Shown: one piece after another, positions 1 through 13,600 of the stretch
Layout: every line of letters begins with the position of its first letter
Position numbering within the stretch: the stretch's first letter is position 1
Assembly (NCBI GenBank): GCA_019095985.1
Contig: CM032668.1
Coordinates: 17,219,256-17,283,255, forward strand
Reading direction: 5' to 3'
From: Streblospio benedicti
Taxonomy: Eukaryota > Annelida > Polychaeta > Spionida > Spionidae
Length of the DNA: 64,000 nt
Translations under genes and position numbers: made by a program
The notes under the pieces: model-generated
The model's input: the letters and a program-made list of their open reading frames with translations, nothing else
Told to the model about the DNA's origin: nothing
The model's database searches: none

Positions 1-1200
1 CATGATTTCACAGTTTATTATTTTTTCCACGAAATTTGTAACATTTTCATCATATTACATGAATTCAATATTGCTGTCCATACTCAGTATTTCTAAAGAT
101 CAGTATTATTTATCTACATTTTTTTTGTCACCTCTGTATGTTGAGACAATAACATTGCTATATTTTTTATGTATGAATAAACAGATATTTTGTTTTTATT
201 ATTGTTTGCCATATTAATGATACTGAATAAAATCAATCTCAATTTCTTGAAACAGTAAAAACCTTGAAACAAATAGTCTACGTAACCAACAGTTTATATC
301 TTACATGCCAAGGTCGGCGATGGGAAATTATTTATCAAATGTGGACATCGGATAACTAGGATTTCTTACAAAACGATTGAGATTTTTGCGAACAGTTTGG
401 CCGATGCTGTCAAAGTCTACTGCAACGAACACATCAAAGTTTGAACACTTATTTCCTAAGACACTTATTCTGAAAATTACGGATAATGTTTAAGGAAAAT
501 AAATTGTTACTAGCCAAAAATAGTGGAATAAATTTGGTATCAGGACAATAGTGATATTACGAAATTTAAAATCGGCGCGGAAGCTGTCAAATCAATAGAC
601 GACTGCTTTAACAATATTTGAATGAAAATTACCACCCAAAAAAAATAAAAATATGAAAGCCTAAAAGTGAAATCAGTCAATTTTATATCAAGACAATTAT
701 TTTCAGGAAGAAATACACAGCATTAAAAGCCATGGAAGATTCTTGCTGGACATGTTAAAACTTTTGTTTGACATTTCTTGCCGGAATTATATTCATCGAA
801 ATCATTTCCCATCTCTGGCAGTGAGCAGTAAAATATGTTCTTTGTGCGTGGCTCCAAAGGGGTTAATGCCTCTCTCACTATTCACAAAACATTAACCCTG
901 TACTCACTAGACAGAGGTTATCATTATATGGTTTTTAACTAGGACTATAAGGATATGATACACATCACAATACTTTATTAGCGATACCATACACATCATG
1001 ATATTTAAATAGACGTGCTCAGTATACATAGTATGTGTATACCAGCGTAATAAATCGAGACTAAAATGTCAGAACGATGTTTGCCATCATTCTAGTTGAC
1101 AACATTTCGTTTGGGACGTCGTTCGCAATTACAACGAAGAATGCAAGTAATTTACTTGAATGAAACTAATATTTTGCATGTAAATATATCAACACTTGTA
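1..1200. repeat. 1.1-kb direct repeat, copy A
   Basis: This block matches 2463-3590 base for base over long stretches, with small indels, in the same orientation. Shared landmarks are ATGATTTCACAGTTTATTAT at the left and GGGACGTCGTTCGCAATTAC near the right. No convincing coding frame is seen; the short ORFs are AT-rich and unlike any protein I know. It may be an old element or a local segmental duplication. Confidence 0.75.
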
Positions 1201-1599
1201 TCGTGAAAGTATCGCGCCATACACTTTCGAATCGATACTTTCATCGTGACTAAATAAACTGTGATTCATGTAATTCTATTGGTTATCATGATCCAGAAGT
1301 ATCCAATAACCCGGAGCAGGTTATCAAACTCAGAGAGGGTTTTCACCCCTCTTCAAAGATGCCTGATACCATGGTTATCATGCTTGTACTCAGCCGAACT
1401 ACTTTTTCACATTTTTTAAAACGGTTTTGTAATTGTTTAGAAAAGAATGATCAATACAAAACCTGGTTCGTTGTGTAACATGTATTATTTTATCAGGATT
1501 CGTTCTTGTAACGTATCAGGCTCGCCGTGATACGCCACAAGAACTCATCTGATAACATAATTCATATTACAAACTCGCCCGGTTTTGTCTATATATAGT

Positions 1600-1790
1600 T
1601 TTAACTAGGGCTATAAAGATATGATACACATCACGATACTTCATTAGCGATACGATACATATCACGATACTTACATCTACGTGCTCAGTAGACATGGTAT
1701 GTGTATACCAGCGTAATAAATCGAGACTAAAATGTCCGAAGGCCGTTCGCCATCATTCTAGTTGACAACATTTCGTTTGCGATGCATCCG
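1600..1790. repeat. Third, partial copy of the right end of the 1.1-kb repeat
   Basis: The stretch resembles 940-1120 and 3380-3500: AACTAGGGCTATAAAGATATG, then the GATACACATCACGATACTT motif, then TCTAGTTGACAACATTTCGT. A short fourth piece of the last motif lies at 4108-4135. Confidence 0.65.
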
Positions 1791-1814
1791 TGTATCATTT
1801 GATCTCTATTGCCA

Positions 1815-2040
1815 CTAGTATGTGGATGGTTAACCGGATATGGTCGATTTTCTAAACATAACCGGTCCCTACATTGACAAACCGGTTATTGATTTTGATG
1901 ATTATTTTCATGCCCAAGCTACATATATCCATGTATTTCATTAATTTTGCGTGATTTAACATTTTTGGCAGTTCAAATTGCCTTGCTGGTGAACGTAAAA
2001 TCTAAATGCATAAACATAATTTTTTTTCAAACGTATTGAT
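1815..2040. repeat. Interspersed repeat shared with 10285-10510
   Basis: Contains TGATTATTTTCATGCCCAAG and TTGCGTGATTTAACATTTTT, both also present at about 10395-10460 in the same orientation. ACCGGTT-like motifs occur at both sites. No coding potential is seen. Confidence 0.65.
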
Positions 2041-2136
2041 AACCGGAGAGGGCTGATGCACCTGCTGGATTATAATCCAGGTCCCTCAGCTGCCAGGGGA
2101 AAAAACAGACCAATAGAAACTTTTTAACCATATTTT

Positions 2137-2453
2137 AAGGGACGGTGCAATATTTAACAGTGGGGGAGTGCATGTGAAAACTCCTGAAAAAAGTTCTTGT
2201 CCCCATGCTGATGATGAAAAACCCTGACGTGAATATTCATAAAAAAGTCCGTGTCCCCTCCCCATGAATATTGTGATTAAATTTGTATTGATTCGCTCTC
2301 ACGTCGAGGTTGGATTTCAGCAGATGAAAAAAAGTACATGTCCCATGCCCAACGAGAATGAAAATCATCCGGTCCCCTCTTTGCACCTTGAAAAAGGCCC
2401 GTCCCCCTACCAAATCAGGTCCCCCTTCCTGGTAAATATTGCAATCGTCCCTT
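2137..2453. mobile_element. MITE-like element with ~22-bp terminal inverted repeats
   Basis: The left end AAGGGACGGTGCAATATTTA is mirrored at the right end as TAAATATTGCAATCGTCCCTT. The ~317-bp interior repeats C-rich phrases such as GTCCCC and has no gene. The ends suggest a non-autonomous DNA transposon; I could not define a target duplication. Confidence 0.55.
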
Positions 2454-2462
2454 ATCATTAGG

Positions 2463-3590
2463 CATGATTTCACAGTTTATTATTTATTCCACCTAAATTT
2501 GTAACATTTTTCATCATATTACATGAAATAGTCCATACTCAGTATTTCTAAAGATCAGTATTATTTATCTACATTTTTTTTTGTCACCTCTGTATGTTGA
2601 AAAACAATAACATTGCTATATTTTTTATGTATGAATAAACAGATATTTTGTTTTTATTATTGTTTGCCATATTAATGATATGAATAAAATCAATCTCAAT
2701 TTCTTGAAACAGTAAAAACCTTAAGCAAATAGAATTAACCAACAGTTTATATATTTACATGTCCAAGGTCGGATTGGGAAATTACTCATCAAATGTGGAC
2801 ATGGGATAACTAGTATTTCTTACAAAACAATTGAGATTTTTGGCAACAGTTTGCGATGCTGTCAAAGTATACTGCAACGAACACATCAAAGTTTGAACAC
2901 TTATTTCCTAAGACACTTATTCTCAAAATTATGTAAAATGTTTTTAAGGAAAAAAATTGTTACTAGCCAAAAAATAGTGGAAAAATTTGGCATCAGGACA
3001 ATAGTGATATTAAGTTTAAAACCTGAATCAAATCAATAGGCGACTGCTTTGACATAAATTTGGATGAAAATTATGACCCAAAAAAAAATAAAATATGAAA
3101 GCCTAATAGTGAAATCAGTCAATTTTTATATCAAGACAATTATTTTCAGGAAGAAATACACAGCATTAAAAGCCATGGAAGATTCTTGCTGGACATGTAA
3201 AAACTTTTGTTTGACATTCTTGTTGGAATTATATTCATCGAAATCATTTCCCATCTCTGGCAGGGGAGCAGTAAAATATGTTCTTTGTATGTGGCTCCAA
3301 AGGGTTAATGCCTCACGCACTATTCACAAAACATTAACCCTGTACTCACTAGACAGAGTTACTTATCATTATATGGTTTTTAACTAGGGCTATAAAGATA
3401 TGATACACATCACAATACTTCATTAGCGATACGATACATATCATGATACTTACATCTACGTGCTCAGTATACTCTAATTCTAGTTGACAACATTTTGTTT
3501 GGGACGTTGTTTGCAATTACAACGAAAAAATGCAAGTAATTCATTTGAATAAAACTAATATTTTGATAAATATTTTAACAGTTGCACTCT
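2463..3590. repeat. 1.1-kb direct repeat, copy B
   Basis: Second copy of the block at 1-1200 in the same orientation. It lacks a short stretch near its right end that copy A retains (about 1036-1090). Confidence 0.75.
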
Positions 3591-3601
3591 GGACGCTGTA
3601 T

Positions 3602-4092
3602 CGTATTTTTCAACTTTTGGATCGTTATCATGATTGGAATTGGTTTGTGAGATGTTCCATAGTGAGAAACTTACAAATCAAAATTTTTTTCAAATTCCGT
3701 GCGCGTTTATAATCGGTTCGTTTGAATATTGACGATGTATGCCGCTCAGCTGAGTTCCTGGCCCCTTTTATATCGAAAATACCATGAAATTCCTCCTCAG
3801 AGACTTCATAATGATCTTAAATTGTAGGAAATGTTGTCCTGATCAAAAACTTTATAAATAAAACTATGGTCAGCAAAAAGGTGCCATCATATAGCTCTTT
3901 AGCCCTTCAAAAAATGTGATGGATGCATAAATTGATGTCAGGAAAGGATTTTGTCATTTTATCTGCGCTTGTCATTTCGTAAAAATCAATCAAAGGTTTA
4001 AAAATGAAAAAATTTTGGATTTGTAAGTTTCTCACTATGGAACATCTCACAAAATCAGGCCAGCTTGATCTGAGAAAAAAGTTGAAAAACGG
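3602..4092. mobile_element. Palindromic (fold-back) element
   Basis: The left arm includes GAGATGTTCCATAGTGAGAA and the right arm its complement TTCTCACTATGGAACATCTC (about 4028-4048). Outer arms CGTATTTTTCAACTTTT and AAAAGTTGAAAAACG also pair. The ~490-bp element has no reading frame of note. Confidence 0.65.
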
Positions 4093-4194
4093 AACACCTA
4101 GTTTGCCATCATTCTAGTTGACAACATTTCATCTGCGATGCATCCAGGGTGTATCATGAGGATCTCTATTTTCCACTATTCACTAGACTTTCTG

Positions 4195-4533
4195 AAGATA
4201 AAAATTTTCAAACCCTGTTTGTTTTTATTTTAGTAGGCCCTGGTACATTCATTTCCCTGATTTTAAAAGTCTAACACTTTAGGGGTTTACAGGACTAGAA
4301 TTTGGTTTATGGACCATTAAAAGATCATGTATACAATATTAAAACAGGAAAATGAACATTGACTGAATTTTTTATTGTTTTTTGTATGATTTTTGTATGG
4401 TCCCAATTTTGTAACAAACCCTAAAGTGTTAAAAAATTTAAAAGGGAAATGAATGACTTTATACTAAAAAAATAAAAAACAAGAACATACAAAATTATTT
4501 TCTCAAAAATTATTTTATCTCTAGAAATGGTCT
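4195..4533. mobile_element. Palindromic MITE, family 1, copy 1
   Basis: Inverted arms carry GAATTTGGTTTATGGACCAT on the left and GTATGGTCCCAA on the right, with AGACTTTCTGAAGATAAAA and TTTTATCTCTAGAAATGGTCT at the ends. It is the same family as 25132-25491 and 50821-50996. Its right end lies only about 11 bp inside the intron from the MMS19 donor at 4545. Confidence 0.75.
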
Positions 4534-4545
4534 CCCTAAACTCAC

Positions 4546-4693
4546 TGTCTGGCGCCTTGTTGAGGAGCCCAGCGAAGCAGAGCGCCGCTGCCTCTGTGGT
4601 GGGCTGGTGGCTGCTCTCACAGCCCAGACGGAACACCTGGTCCAGCACCTCCACCAGCTGGGGGATCGCCACCCCACAAACACAACATTGCAG
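4546..4693 (-). CDS. MMS19 exon (last one in the window)
   Basis: Encodes VAIPQLVEVLDQVFRLGCES and AALCFAGLLNKAPD, matching the human VEIPQL...AAKCFAGLLNK region. The donor is GTGAGT. The nearest usable acceptor (CAG at 4696-4694) adds seven residues, LQCCVCG, before the conserved VAIPQL. No AG lies closer, so the true exon start is slightly uncertain. Confidence 0.88.
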
Positions 4694-7600
4694 CTGAATG
4701 TTCCAAAAAGCCAATGGGTTTGTTTTCAAAATACATTTATTTAAAGCAGGGATTGTAAAATAAATATGATAAATATTTTTGAATCTGTCCAATGTGATAC
4801 AGAATATTTGGACAGGAATTGCTTTTCAAAGGACATAGCACACATATATCTAGGTTGGGGATTTGTTACCAACTAGTTAAGACGAAGGGGACAAGGAAAA
4901 ATCTCAGAATATGAAAGACATAGATCCAATGAGTTTATTTTCAAATACATTTATTTAAAGCCGGTTTTAACACTAACTTTTTTTCATTTACCCAGCAGGG
5001 GACTGATGGTCCAAAAGCCTGATCTCATTTTTATGTGCCCTGGAAATTTTTAGCTAAACCACAGATGGCAAAATGAAAAAAAATAAAATAAAAACAAAAA
5101 ATATTTCGAGTTTGGCATTAAAATATAATAACAGGACACCAGGGCACTAGCATAGTGTTAAGCCCCCTGTAAAGAGTGTTGTTAAAATAAATATGATGAC
5201 GCATATCAGTACAGAGGAATCTGTCCATGTGTACAGCAGGATATATTTAACAATTGTTTTGTTTATGATCATAGCAAAATGTGAGAAGTTGTCCAGACAT
5301 GGACAAGTTATGGTACTTTTATAGAGGTGGTCTCACTAGAGAGGTGGTCTTAGTTTGAGGTGCTACTGTAGTGGTATATAGAGCAGGTCCTATTATAGAG
5401 GTGGACATAGAAAATGTCTCAGAATACGAATACTGTAAGTTTAAAAAATCGATTTATTTAAAAATTGGTGATTGCGTTATTTAAAAAATGGACAAAGGTT
5501 CAATGTATTTTTTTACATTTGTTATTATGTGAGATCCTCTTTGATCTAATGAATCACCTATTTGAAAGCACTTCCCATTAAAAACTGAAAAAAAAAAGAC
5601 TTCATGGAAAGGTTTTAAATATGATGTGCAGTTTCACCAGATTATTATGTTTTATCAAAATACGTAAATTCATTTTACATTATCAATGCAGACAAATCGA
5701 TCCATTTTAATCTGTCATTCAGTGCACAGCTTTTGTTTAACTGAATGTATGTTTAGTTCATCCTGGGTTTCTTTATTCATGATTCAAAAATTTGATGGAT
5801 GCCACTAGAAACCATAATCATTACCATTTTGGCGAGACTTTGGTTGTTTTCATTAGGCCCGAAGAAGTTGTTGTGAAAACAACAAAAGTCTTGCCAAAAT
5901 GATAATGATTATGGTTTCTAGTGGTATCAATCAAATTCTTGAGCTTTTGTTTGGTCTAGTAAATAAATCGCCCTGCTTTCTCATGTTTGCTATAAATTCA
6001 TGTGAAGACGAGAACACACAACATACGGAATATTTGTTAAAGAACAACATTCACTGAATATTTTGAAAATACACTTTATGCATGACATTTAGTGCTATCT
6101 TAAAGAACAGTTTATAAGTTGTGACATGCATTATAAAGGTAGAATTTCTGTATCAGATCTTACATATAGTATAGGATATTATGATGAAGAGGATACAGAA
6201 TAAAGAATAGACTAGAAAAAGTAAAAAAGCCATTGAGAGAAGGACCATGTCTATGTTTGTGAGAATGAGTGTGTTTGTGATTGTGCTGATGCTGGGATCT
6301 GCTACAGCCAGACCGGCCACAGTGAGTGGGGCCCAAAGCATCAGTGAGGTTCACGCACTGATGAGCCCTGGGGAATATGCTGATGCCTATCTCCACTGCT
6401 ACCAGGTTTTCCAGGATAACCTTTCCTTCTTATCCTCCTTACATGAGGTGTGTCTGATCAGAGACAAGCTTAATCTATGTAAGCAGAAGGTCAAGGCCAT
6501 CTTCCCCAGGGTGGAGGACCTTGTGTCACTGGGTAGTGCTGGAGACGATGAGTTTGAAGCCACGTTTTGGTGCACTCACAAACCCATCCCGTCCATACCA
6601 ATATACGCTCTGTTCTACAAGTACCACCACTGTCCTAATGTGTATAACTGGTTCATGGTGCTGCCTCAGGATTACTCACCTCGTGTCAGGCTCTCTTTTA
6701 CTAGGGCAGTGTTTGCTTATAATGCCATAAGACTTATGTGCGACTTTCCCCGTCTCACCCGGTGGCAACCTCAGAGAAATTACAGTGACCCAGCAGATCC
6801 TGTCTACCAGTGGCTCAGCAGTTTCCACTGTGCACTCCACCGTTACATTCAGTACAACGCCAAGATTGTGGACAAATACTTTTTTATGTGGGACACTTAC
6901 AGGGACCTGGAGGAGCAAAAACAACAATATGGTCATGAACACCTGGATGGTCTGTACAACTGGGACCCCAGCAAGTGTCCTTCTGATCCTGAGGATCCAA
7001 TAGAGAAGGCACTGAAAGTAGGTGAGCTGAACGATTGGGTCAAAATGCAGGTCAACCCGTCCCTGGGTCAGTGCCATGCCAGCAACGTGGCTGTCAGAGG
7101 CGGATCCTGCATCATTATGCACCATACCAGAATACCTCCGTATGTAGACCTCCATCTGTTCATGCAAGGATTCTGTGAACCCATCGAGGAGCTAAGGCAG
7201 TGCTGGGAGAGAGTTGTACAGATGTGCCCCAAACATAGTGTGAACAGTGACATGGACGTGCTGATAAAACTGCACCAGTTGGCCTGTAACCTCAGTCTGC
7301 AGAACTCCTCACTTGTGTGGGACGTGGTGTACAGGTGGGCTAATGTTGTCAGGAAGGTGAGAGGGTCACAGGTCGCTATACAACAGTTAGCTCGTCTGAT
7401 GGTTATGATTTGGAATAAACCATCACAATTTACAAATGTCATCCCCTTCCCCTTTGCATCTGCCCTGAACGCGACACTGACCACCCAGCCCCACATCACA
7501 CCCCAGATACGGAGTCTACTGCAGAAACTCGTCTCCCACCTCGACAGAATCAACATACTGTTCACCAACCGCTTCCAAGGACTGAACCTGCTGCATGAGC

Positions 7601-10600
7601 TGTATCAGATCAATCACAACATTGCTCAGAACATAAACCATGCCCTGTGGGGGCCCGTAGAATTGCTCCTCACCATCGGCGGATTCATCGACTACGACCC
7701 AAAGAACTTCAGACAGTGGACATTTTTTTATTAGGCATATTATATACACACATCAACATTTGTTTATTATAATATATTAAACATCATGTAAGTAAGTATA
7801 TATATTAGATGACCAGCTTAAAGCCCAGTACTGTTGGATAAACAGCAGTATGAAACTGAACAGTAAATAAATATGATAAATAAATTATATAACTTTTTAT
7901 CATCTTATAATATGCTCATTTTAAGTTGAGCACTATAAATAGACTATTCATACATGTACCATAATACTGAACATCTAACTATGTACTGTGTATATATATA
8001 TGTGTGTATGTATTTTGGTGACTTTACAATCCTAACAATAAAGTAGCTTCTACAGTAGTAAATGTTTTCCATTTATTTCACACAACAAAACTTTAAACAA
8101 ACTTCACAAACTTTTCAATTATTGATTCTGGTGGTAAGCTTCATTGTTATGAGAACCTTTTGGTCATTTGAATCCAGTGAATACGGCTCTTATTATTATA
8201 TATTTCATTATTCAAAATGTGCAAATTTGACAGTTTGCCAAATATATGCATAGTGCACTTTCCAGATATATAAGTACATGTACTTGAGTAAAGAAGGTTA
8301 CTTTAGACCTAATGTTGTCATTTTCCACAATAGTTTCAAAACGTTTTGAAATATTACTTCCCGATTCGATATAATATTTATGCAATTGGTGACGATCACC
8401 TGTGTAGCTAAGAGAGTCTAAGTTTGGCATTTTGCCAAAGAGAGCAAACTGTGGCTAGGACAACATTGACTCATGGGCAATAAAGATATTTAACCATGTT
8501 CACTTTGAAATTACCAAAAATAATGTAATGTGTTAAACAAATGAAGTGGTATTTCATGTTTACCGGTAGGTTTATTCACTTCCTTTTAAATTGCTTTATT
8601 ATTTCAAAAGTTTAGAAGTCACTTGAATTTATTAATCTTAAGTGACTTTTAAACTTTGGAAATCGTAAAGAACATTTTTTAATGAAAATAAATCTAAAAA
8701 ATGATGATATGATAAAATTACAACAAAACTTACATGCCAAATACTAAAGAAATTCCAATGTAAATGCATATTCATGTAAATACCCATCTCTAAATCATCA
8801 TTTTCAACCTAAGAGCATATGATCATTTGACCGATAGTATTCAAAATCAACATTTTATCAAAAGTGCATCTATCTCACAAACAAAGATTTATTGCATTTT
8901 GCGGAAAACTAACAAAGTTTGTTAAAGAATATGACAAGTTTCTTAAGTAAATGGATAAATGAACTTCACAGATTTATTATTTGCATCATCTTGCTGTTAT
9001 ATAGCCACACTGATACGGATGTTTAATGAAGTCATAAGATTATAATTCCCATTTATAAATGTGAGGTTTGCCGACGGGACTCAAATGCAAGCAAAGCAGA
9101 TGGCAAAGTTTGCCTTTGATATGCCACTTAGTAATAAATGGAATATTGATATTTTCCGCCAAATCCTAGAAAGTATACAAATAATAACAAGTATTCAATT
9201 CATCATGGAGGAAATCCTGTTGTGAAAGTTAAATACATTGAGTTAAAATATCCTCCTTTCAGGGGATTTCACATTTTTCACGATATTCACGTATAAAAAA
9301 ATCATGAAAATAAATATTGCCATCAACGATGTCCTATACCTATATAATTGCAAACCTCTCCTCTCTTCTACACTGCTAGTTGCAATCACATACTTCTCAT
9401 TTAAAATGACATTCTATCTCTTTGCAACACACACTTTCCAATCACGTTCACATAAACGACAAGCAATTTCGTGGTACTTTATAACTGCTTCATATACGGA
9501 CTACAGTACTGATTCTTTGTGTGGACGTCAGACAAACGTTTTTCTTATACCCATACAAATGTCAATATAGTGGTGTAGTCTGTTTCATAGTTACAGTTCA
9601 TCAACATGACTGCTTCATTTCAGGCACACAACACGTGCGCTTGTTTGTGAGACACACGTGCTGCCTTTTCTTACGTCAAAAGTACATACTCGGAAAATTC
9701 CATTCAGACTAACTAAACATGAAGACCACTTAATTAATAGTAGTTCTACTGTATTTGGTAAACGACCAAATGACTGCTGCCCCTGTAAAATTAATGATGG
9801 TCTCTTCGTATTAAGCAGTTTTGTGTCATCTTGGCAAGCGTGGGCAAGTAAAAATATTTAGTAGTATGTAAAAGTGAGTTTTGAGCTCTGTTATCTGTTC
9901 ACTTACCTCACGCCGCAGAGAACACAGGACACAGGCAAAGAGGTAGATGAGCTGCCTTTGCCACGGGGGAGAATTTCTCTGAAATCAAGCAGACGGCAAG
10001 ATGATTTACATGTTACTTTAATTACTTATCAAACTAAATGGATATTAAAAAGAATAATATGCAATGAACATTAAAAAAACCGTAGTATTCATCTTCAAAG
10101 ACAAATAAACAACAGATCACAAATTTGTAGGATAAAAGACTTTTGACTATGATTCTGATGAGGATACTATTTGTGTAAAAAAAATATCGAAATTCAAAAT
10201 GAAAAATATTGCTATAGATTGCTTTAAAAAATTGGCTCACTTTACTTGTTAAGAACTGACTCTAGCACAGAAATACATGTATGTATGAGAACCGTGAGAC
10301 CCAATTAGTATGTGGATAGTGAAAAACCTATTGAATACTGGTTATGAACATAACCGGTTTAAACATTGGCTGACAAACTTGGTTATTGATTTTGATGATT
10401 ATTTTCATGCCCAAGCTATATATATCCATATATTTCATTAATTTTGCGTGATTTAACATTTTTGGCAGTTCAAATTGCCTTGCTTTTGAATGGCCAATAA
10501 AAGCCATCCGCCAAATGCATAAACCGCCATTTTTTTTTTTCAACGCAAATTGCTTTGCTTGGGTGTCCAATCAATATAACAGTCGAAGTTAATGATTTAA

Positions 10601-13600
10601 TCAATATATCCAGTCGCAGTTGGGCTTGACCTTCAACACACATGGCACATTTGTACTACAAAACTAGATCGGCGGTTAATCGGTTACGGTTCGGTTACAT
10701 AGAGCCGATTAACCGGTCTCAATTTTCTCGAACCGTCCACACACTAAGTGTATTGAATACGTTATGTTTTGGTACTGACGTTGAGCGGCTGGAACTCCCC
10801 ATCTCCCTCCAGGAACAGAGACACCATCTGTCCGCTCACCTCCTCGCCCGTTCTGTAACAATCAATGCAACGTTCCATCACTAAACCATCGCCATTACTC
10901 TATTCTTGTTAAATAAACTATTTATATGGTGCACAGCACTGTGTCTCATTCTATTTAAATGTCTTTGTTGCTGTTTTTATATCACACGCTTTCTAAACGC
11001 AATATTCTACATTTATTTTAGTAATATATTCAATACAAAATAATTACAAAATTCACAAAATATTTAGGCTTTTTCAAAATGTCACCAAAGTTTTCACAGC
11101 CAAAATTAATTCAGAAAAACCCTTGTTTCCAGCTTAAAAAACTGCAAAAGAGGGATACAATTGCAAATTAATGTTATTATGAAAATGCTGAGAATTTGTG
11201 GGATCCATTGAAAATTGCAATAATTATTCCCAAGAAGGATAATAATTTTTAACATATTATTCACTAATTACTATATGCCCCCCAAGAAATCATTATTTAT
11301 TTCTTTAATAACATCCCATTTAAATTTTGCAAGAATCTTACTGGAAGCACAAATATCTAACAGCAATAATATTCTTGTATTTCAACTTTTCATATACCGT
11401 TAAGATAGGGTTGGTGCTATTTCCACGACGCAGAAAGCAAAGTCTCTCTCAATCATCGAGGCTGTCTACTTCACAAATAGGGCATAACAGCCAGGGCTGA
11501 AGTGAAAATTTAAATTTTTCCCTTAGAGGCACGTCCATTTAAAAAGAGTGCATTTTTGTGCGCAGAAAAAAAGCATATACAAGATGCGTCGTTCAATCAG
11601 TACATTCGATAATGGCAGCGCCATATGAGAACAAAAATATCAGTATTTTATGGAAAAAAGTACAATTTTTTAGCAATTTAATACTTTTCAAGCCAAAAAT
11701 TTTTCAAAGGCTTGTTTTTTTTTTTTAAGTATTAACCCTAGTTTTCAAAGGCTTTTCAAGTACTAAAATTATTTTTTAAGGCCCCTTTCTGTTTTCCAGG
11801 CTTTTAACATTGACTGTTTTTTATTGGCTTTTGCAAGGATCTTTGCGAACCATGAAAGTTCCTTCTCATTAACTTTTTAATCACAACAACATTTTCTGCA
11901 TGTTAAAATCTGATGTGTTCTAAAGTTTAGTTACCACTATGGTCTGCTAGATGCCCCAAACACACAAAAAAAATAAAAGACCTCAGATTATAATAGTTTC
12001 TTGTTTACAAATCGAAGGCAGCCATAAAAAGAATGGCACGCATTCTAACCGCGCAGCCAGTACAGACTAGATCATGAGAATTCTTTTCACGCCAACATGA
12101 ATTTAGTCTTTCAATGAAATAACGCTCGCCTATACTGAGACAATATGATAAACATGAAGAGAACATGAAAGACACATTCTTACAGATAAAAATTTTTTCA
12201 TGGTTCTATAATATAGTTGATTTTCCAAGATGTAAACAACCAGTAAGAAATTTACAATGCGGATATCACAGAAAAATTATTGTCTTTTGAATACTTGAGT
12301 CATCATGCTCAAACAACCAACACTTTCACATTTTAATATAAACAATAGGCACATAGTGGCAGTTTATCTGCTCATGAAAGATCTTGTTTAGGGGAAAAAA
12401 AAACAAAAAAGGGATGTGAAATAATTGTTATAACTTTAATATAACAGTTTGTTGCATAAAAATTATTGGGAATGCAGCCCCAAATTGAGGGAATGTGGAA
12501 AATAACACTTACATTATACCCCCATCATGGTCTTTTATCATAAAGTATGAGGCAACTACATTTTTTGCCAAACTACATGTGGATGTCTAACATTCTTGTT
12601 ATTCAACTGACTTGTCTTTGTTATAATATTTTACTAAGGAGTTGGAAGGACACATGTGATAGCATTATCACATGGCATCGCAATCAAATTATTCGCCAAA
12701 TAATTTGAGTCTTTACAAACAATGAAGCAAAAATACATGAATGAAGATGTTCTTAGCAGTAGAGATTATTTTTGACACAACTATTATTTATATAAATGAC
12801 TTGCATGTTGCAGATTCTGTGGTCACATTTTTGTGTGTTTGAGGCCAGAAAAAAAATGTTTGCACAAAATTTAACAGAAAATATCGGGTAGGTACTGAAA
12901 AGGCAAACTTAAATAAACAACAAAAAAAAAAGGATTTCCAGGATATATCAGTGTCATAAAATTAAATAGAAACAAAATAATCTATAGATGAAGAGAAAGC
13001 AAAATTTAATAATTGCTGGTGTAAATATTATATGTTTGATGTTTCAATAGAAGAAAGGAGGAAATATTTTCAAAATAATGATTTTGACGCAACTATTTAT
13101 TCTGTAAATAAAAAAAGGTGACTATAAGCCCATAGGGCAGTAGGTCTCATTTCATTTCATGTACAGTCTATTTATACCATATTATGTTATTTGTTTCATA
13201 TAATATATTAATGTATATTTATGTAAATGGCATTGTCACTGAAATAAAATTATAAAAACTAAAACTATTCCAGTTTTACAGTAGTTATTTCACAAAAATT
13301 AACAATAACTTCTTCTATATGACTACAAAATACCAATCAGCAAATGATTTTGATGGACGATCCACGAATCAAGTAAAATATAATTCTAAAAATCATATCA
13401 GACCCATAAATATGACATCAATCCATCCGTACCTGCTGCCCAGACAAGCAGATCCACCACCTTCTGCCACAGATGCTCCCGGAACAGGCCGACGTTGGAT
13501 TTGATGTTGTTTGCGACAACTTTGCGCAGACACTGGCAGATGAGACATGCTTCGTCCAGACTTTGTTCAGAGTACGCCTCTGAAACAAACGATGAAAGTA

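Noticed and set aside
2237-2473. Paired ORFs inside the MITE at 2137-2453
   Set aside because: Both strands are open by chance in a repetitive interior, without family resemblance.
6676-7749. Antisense ORFs of up to 166 codons across the secreted-protein gene
   Set aside because: They are shadows of the 6247-7734 frame; the sense frame has a signal peptide, paired cysteines and glycosylation sites, the antisense frames do not.
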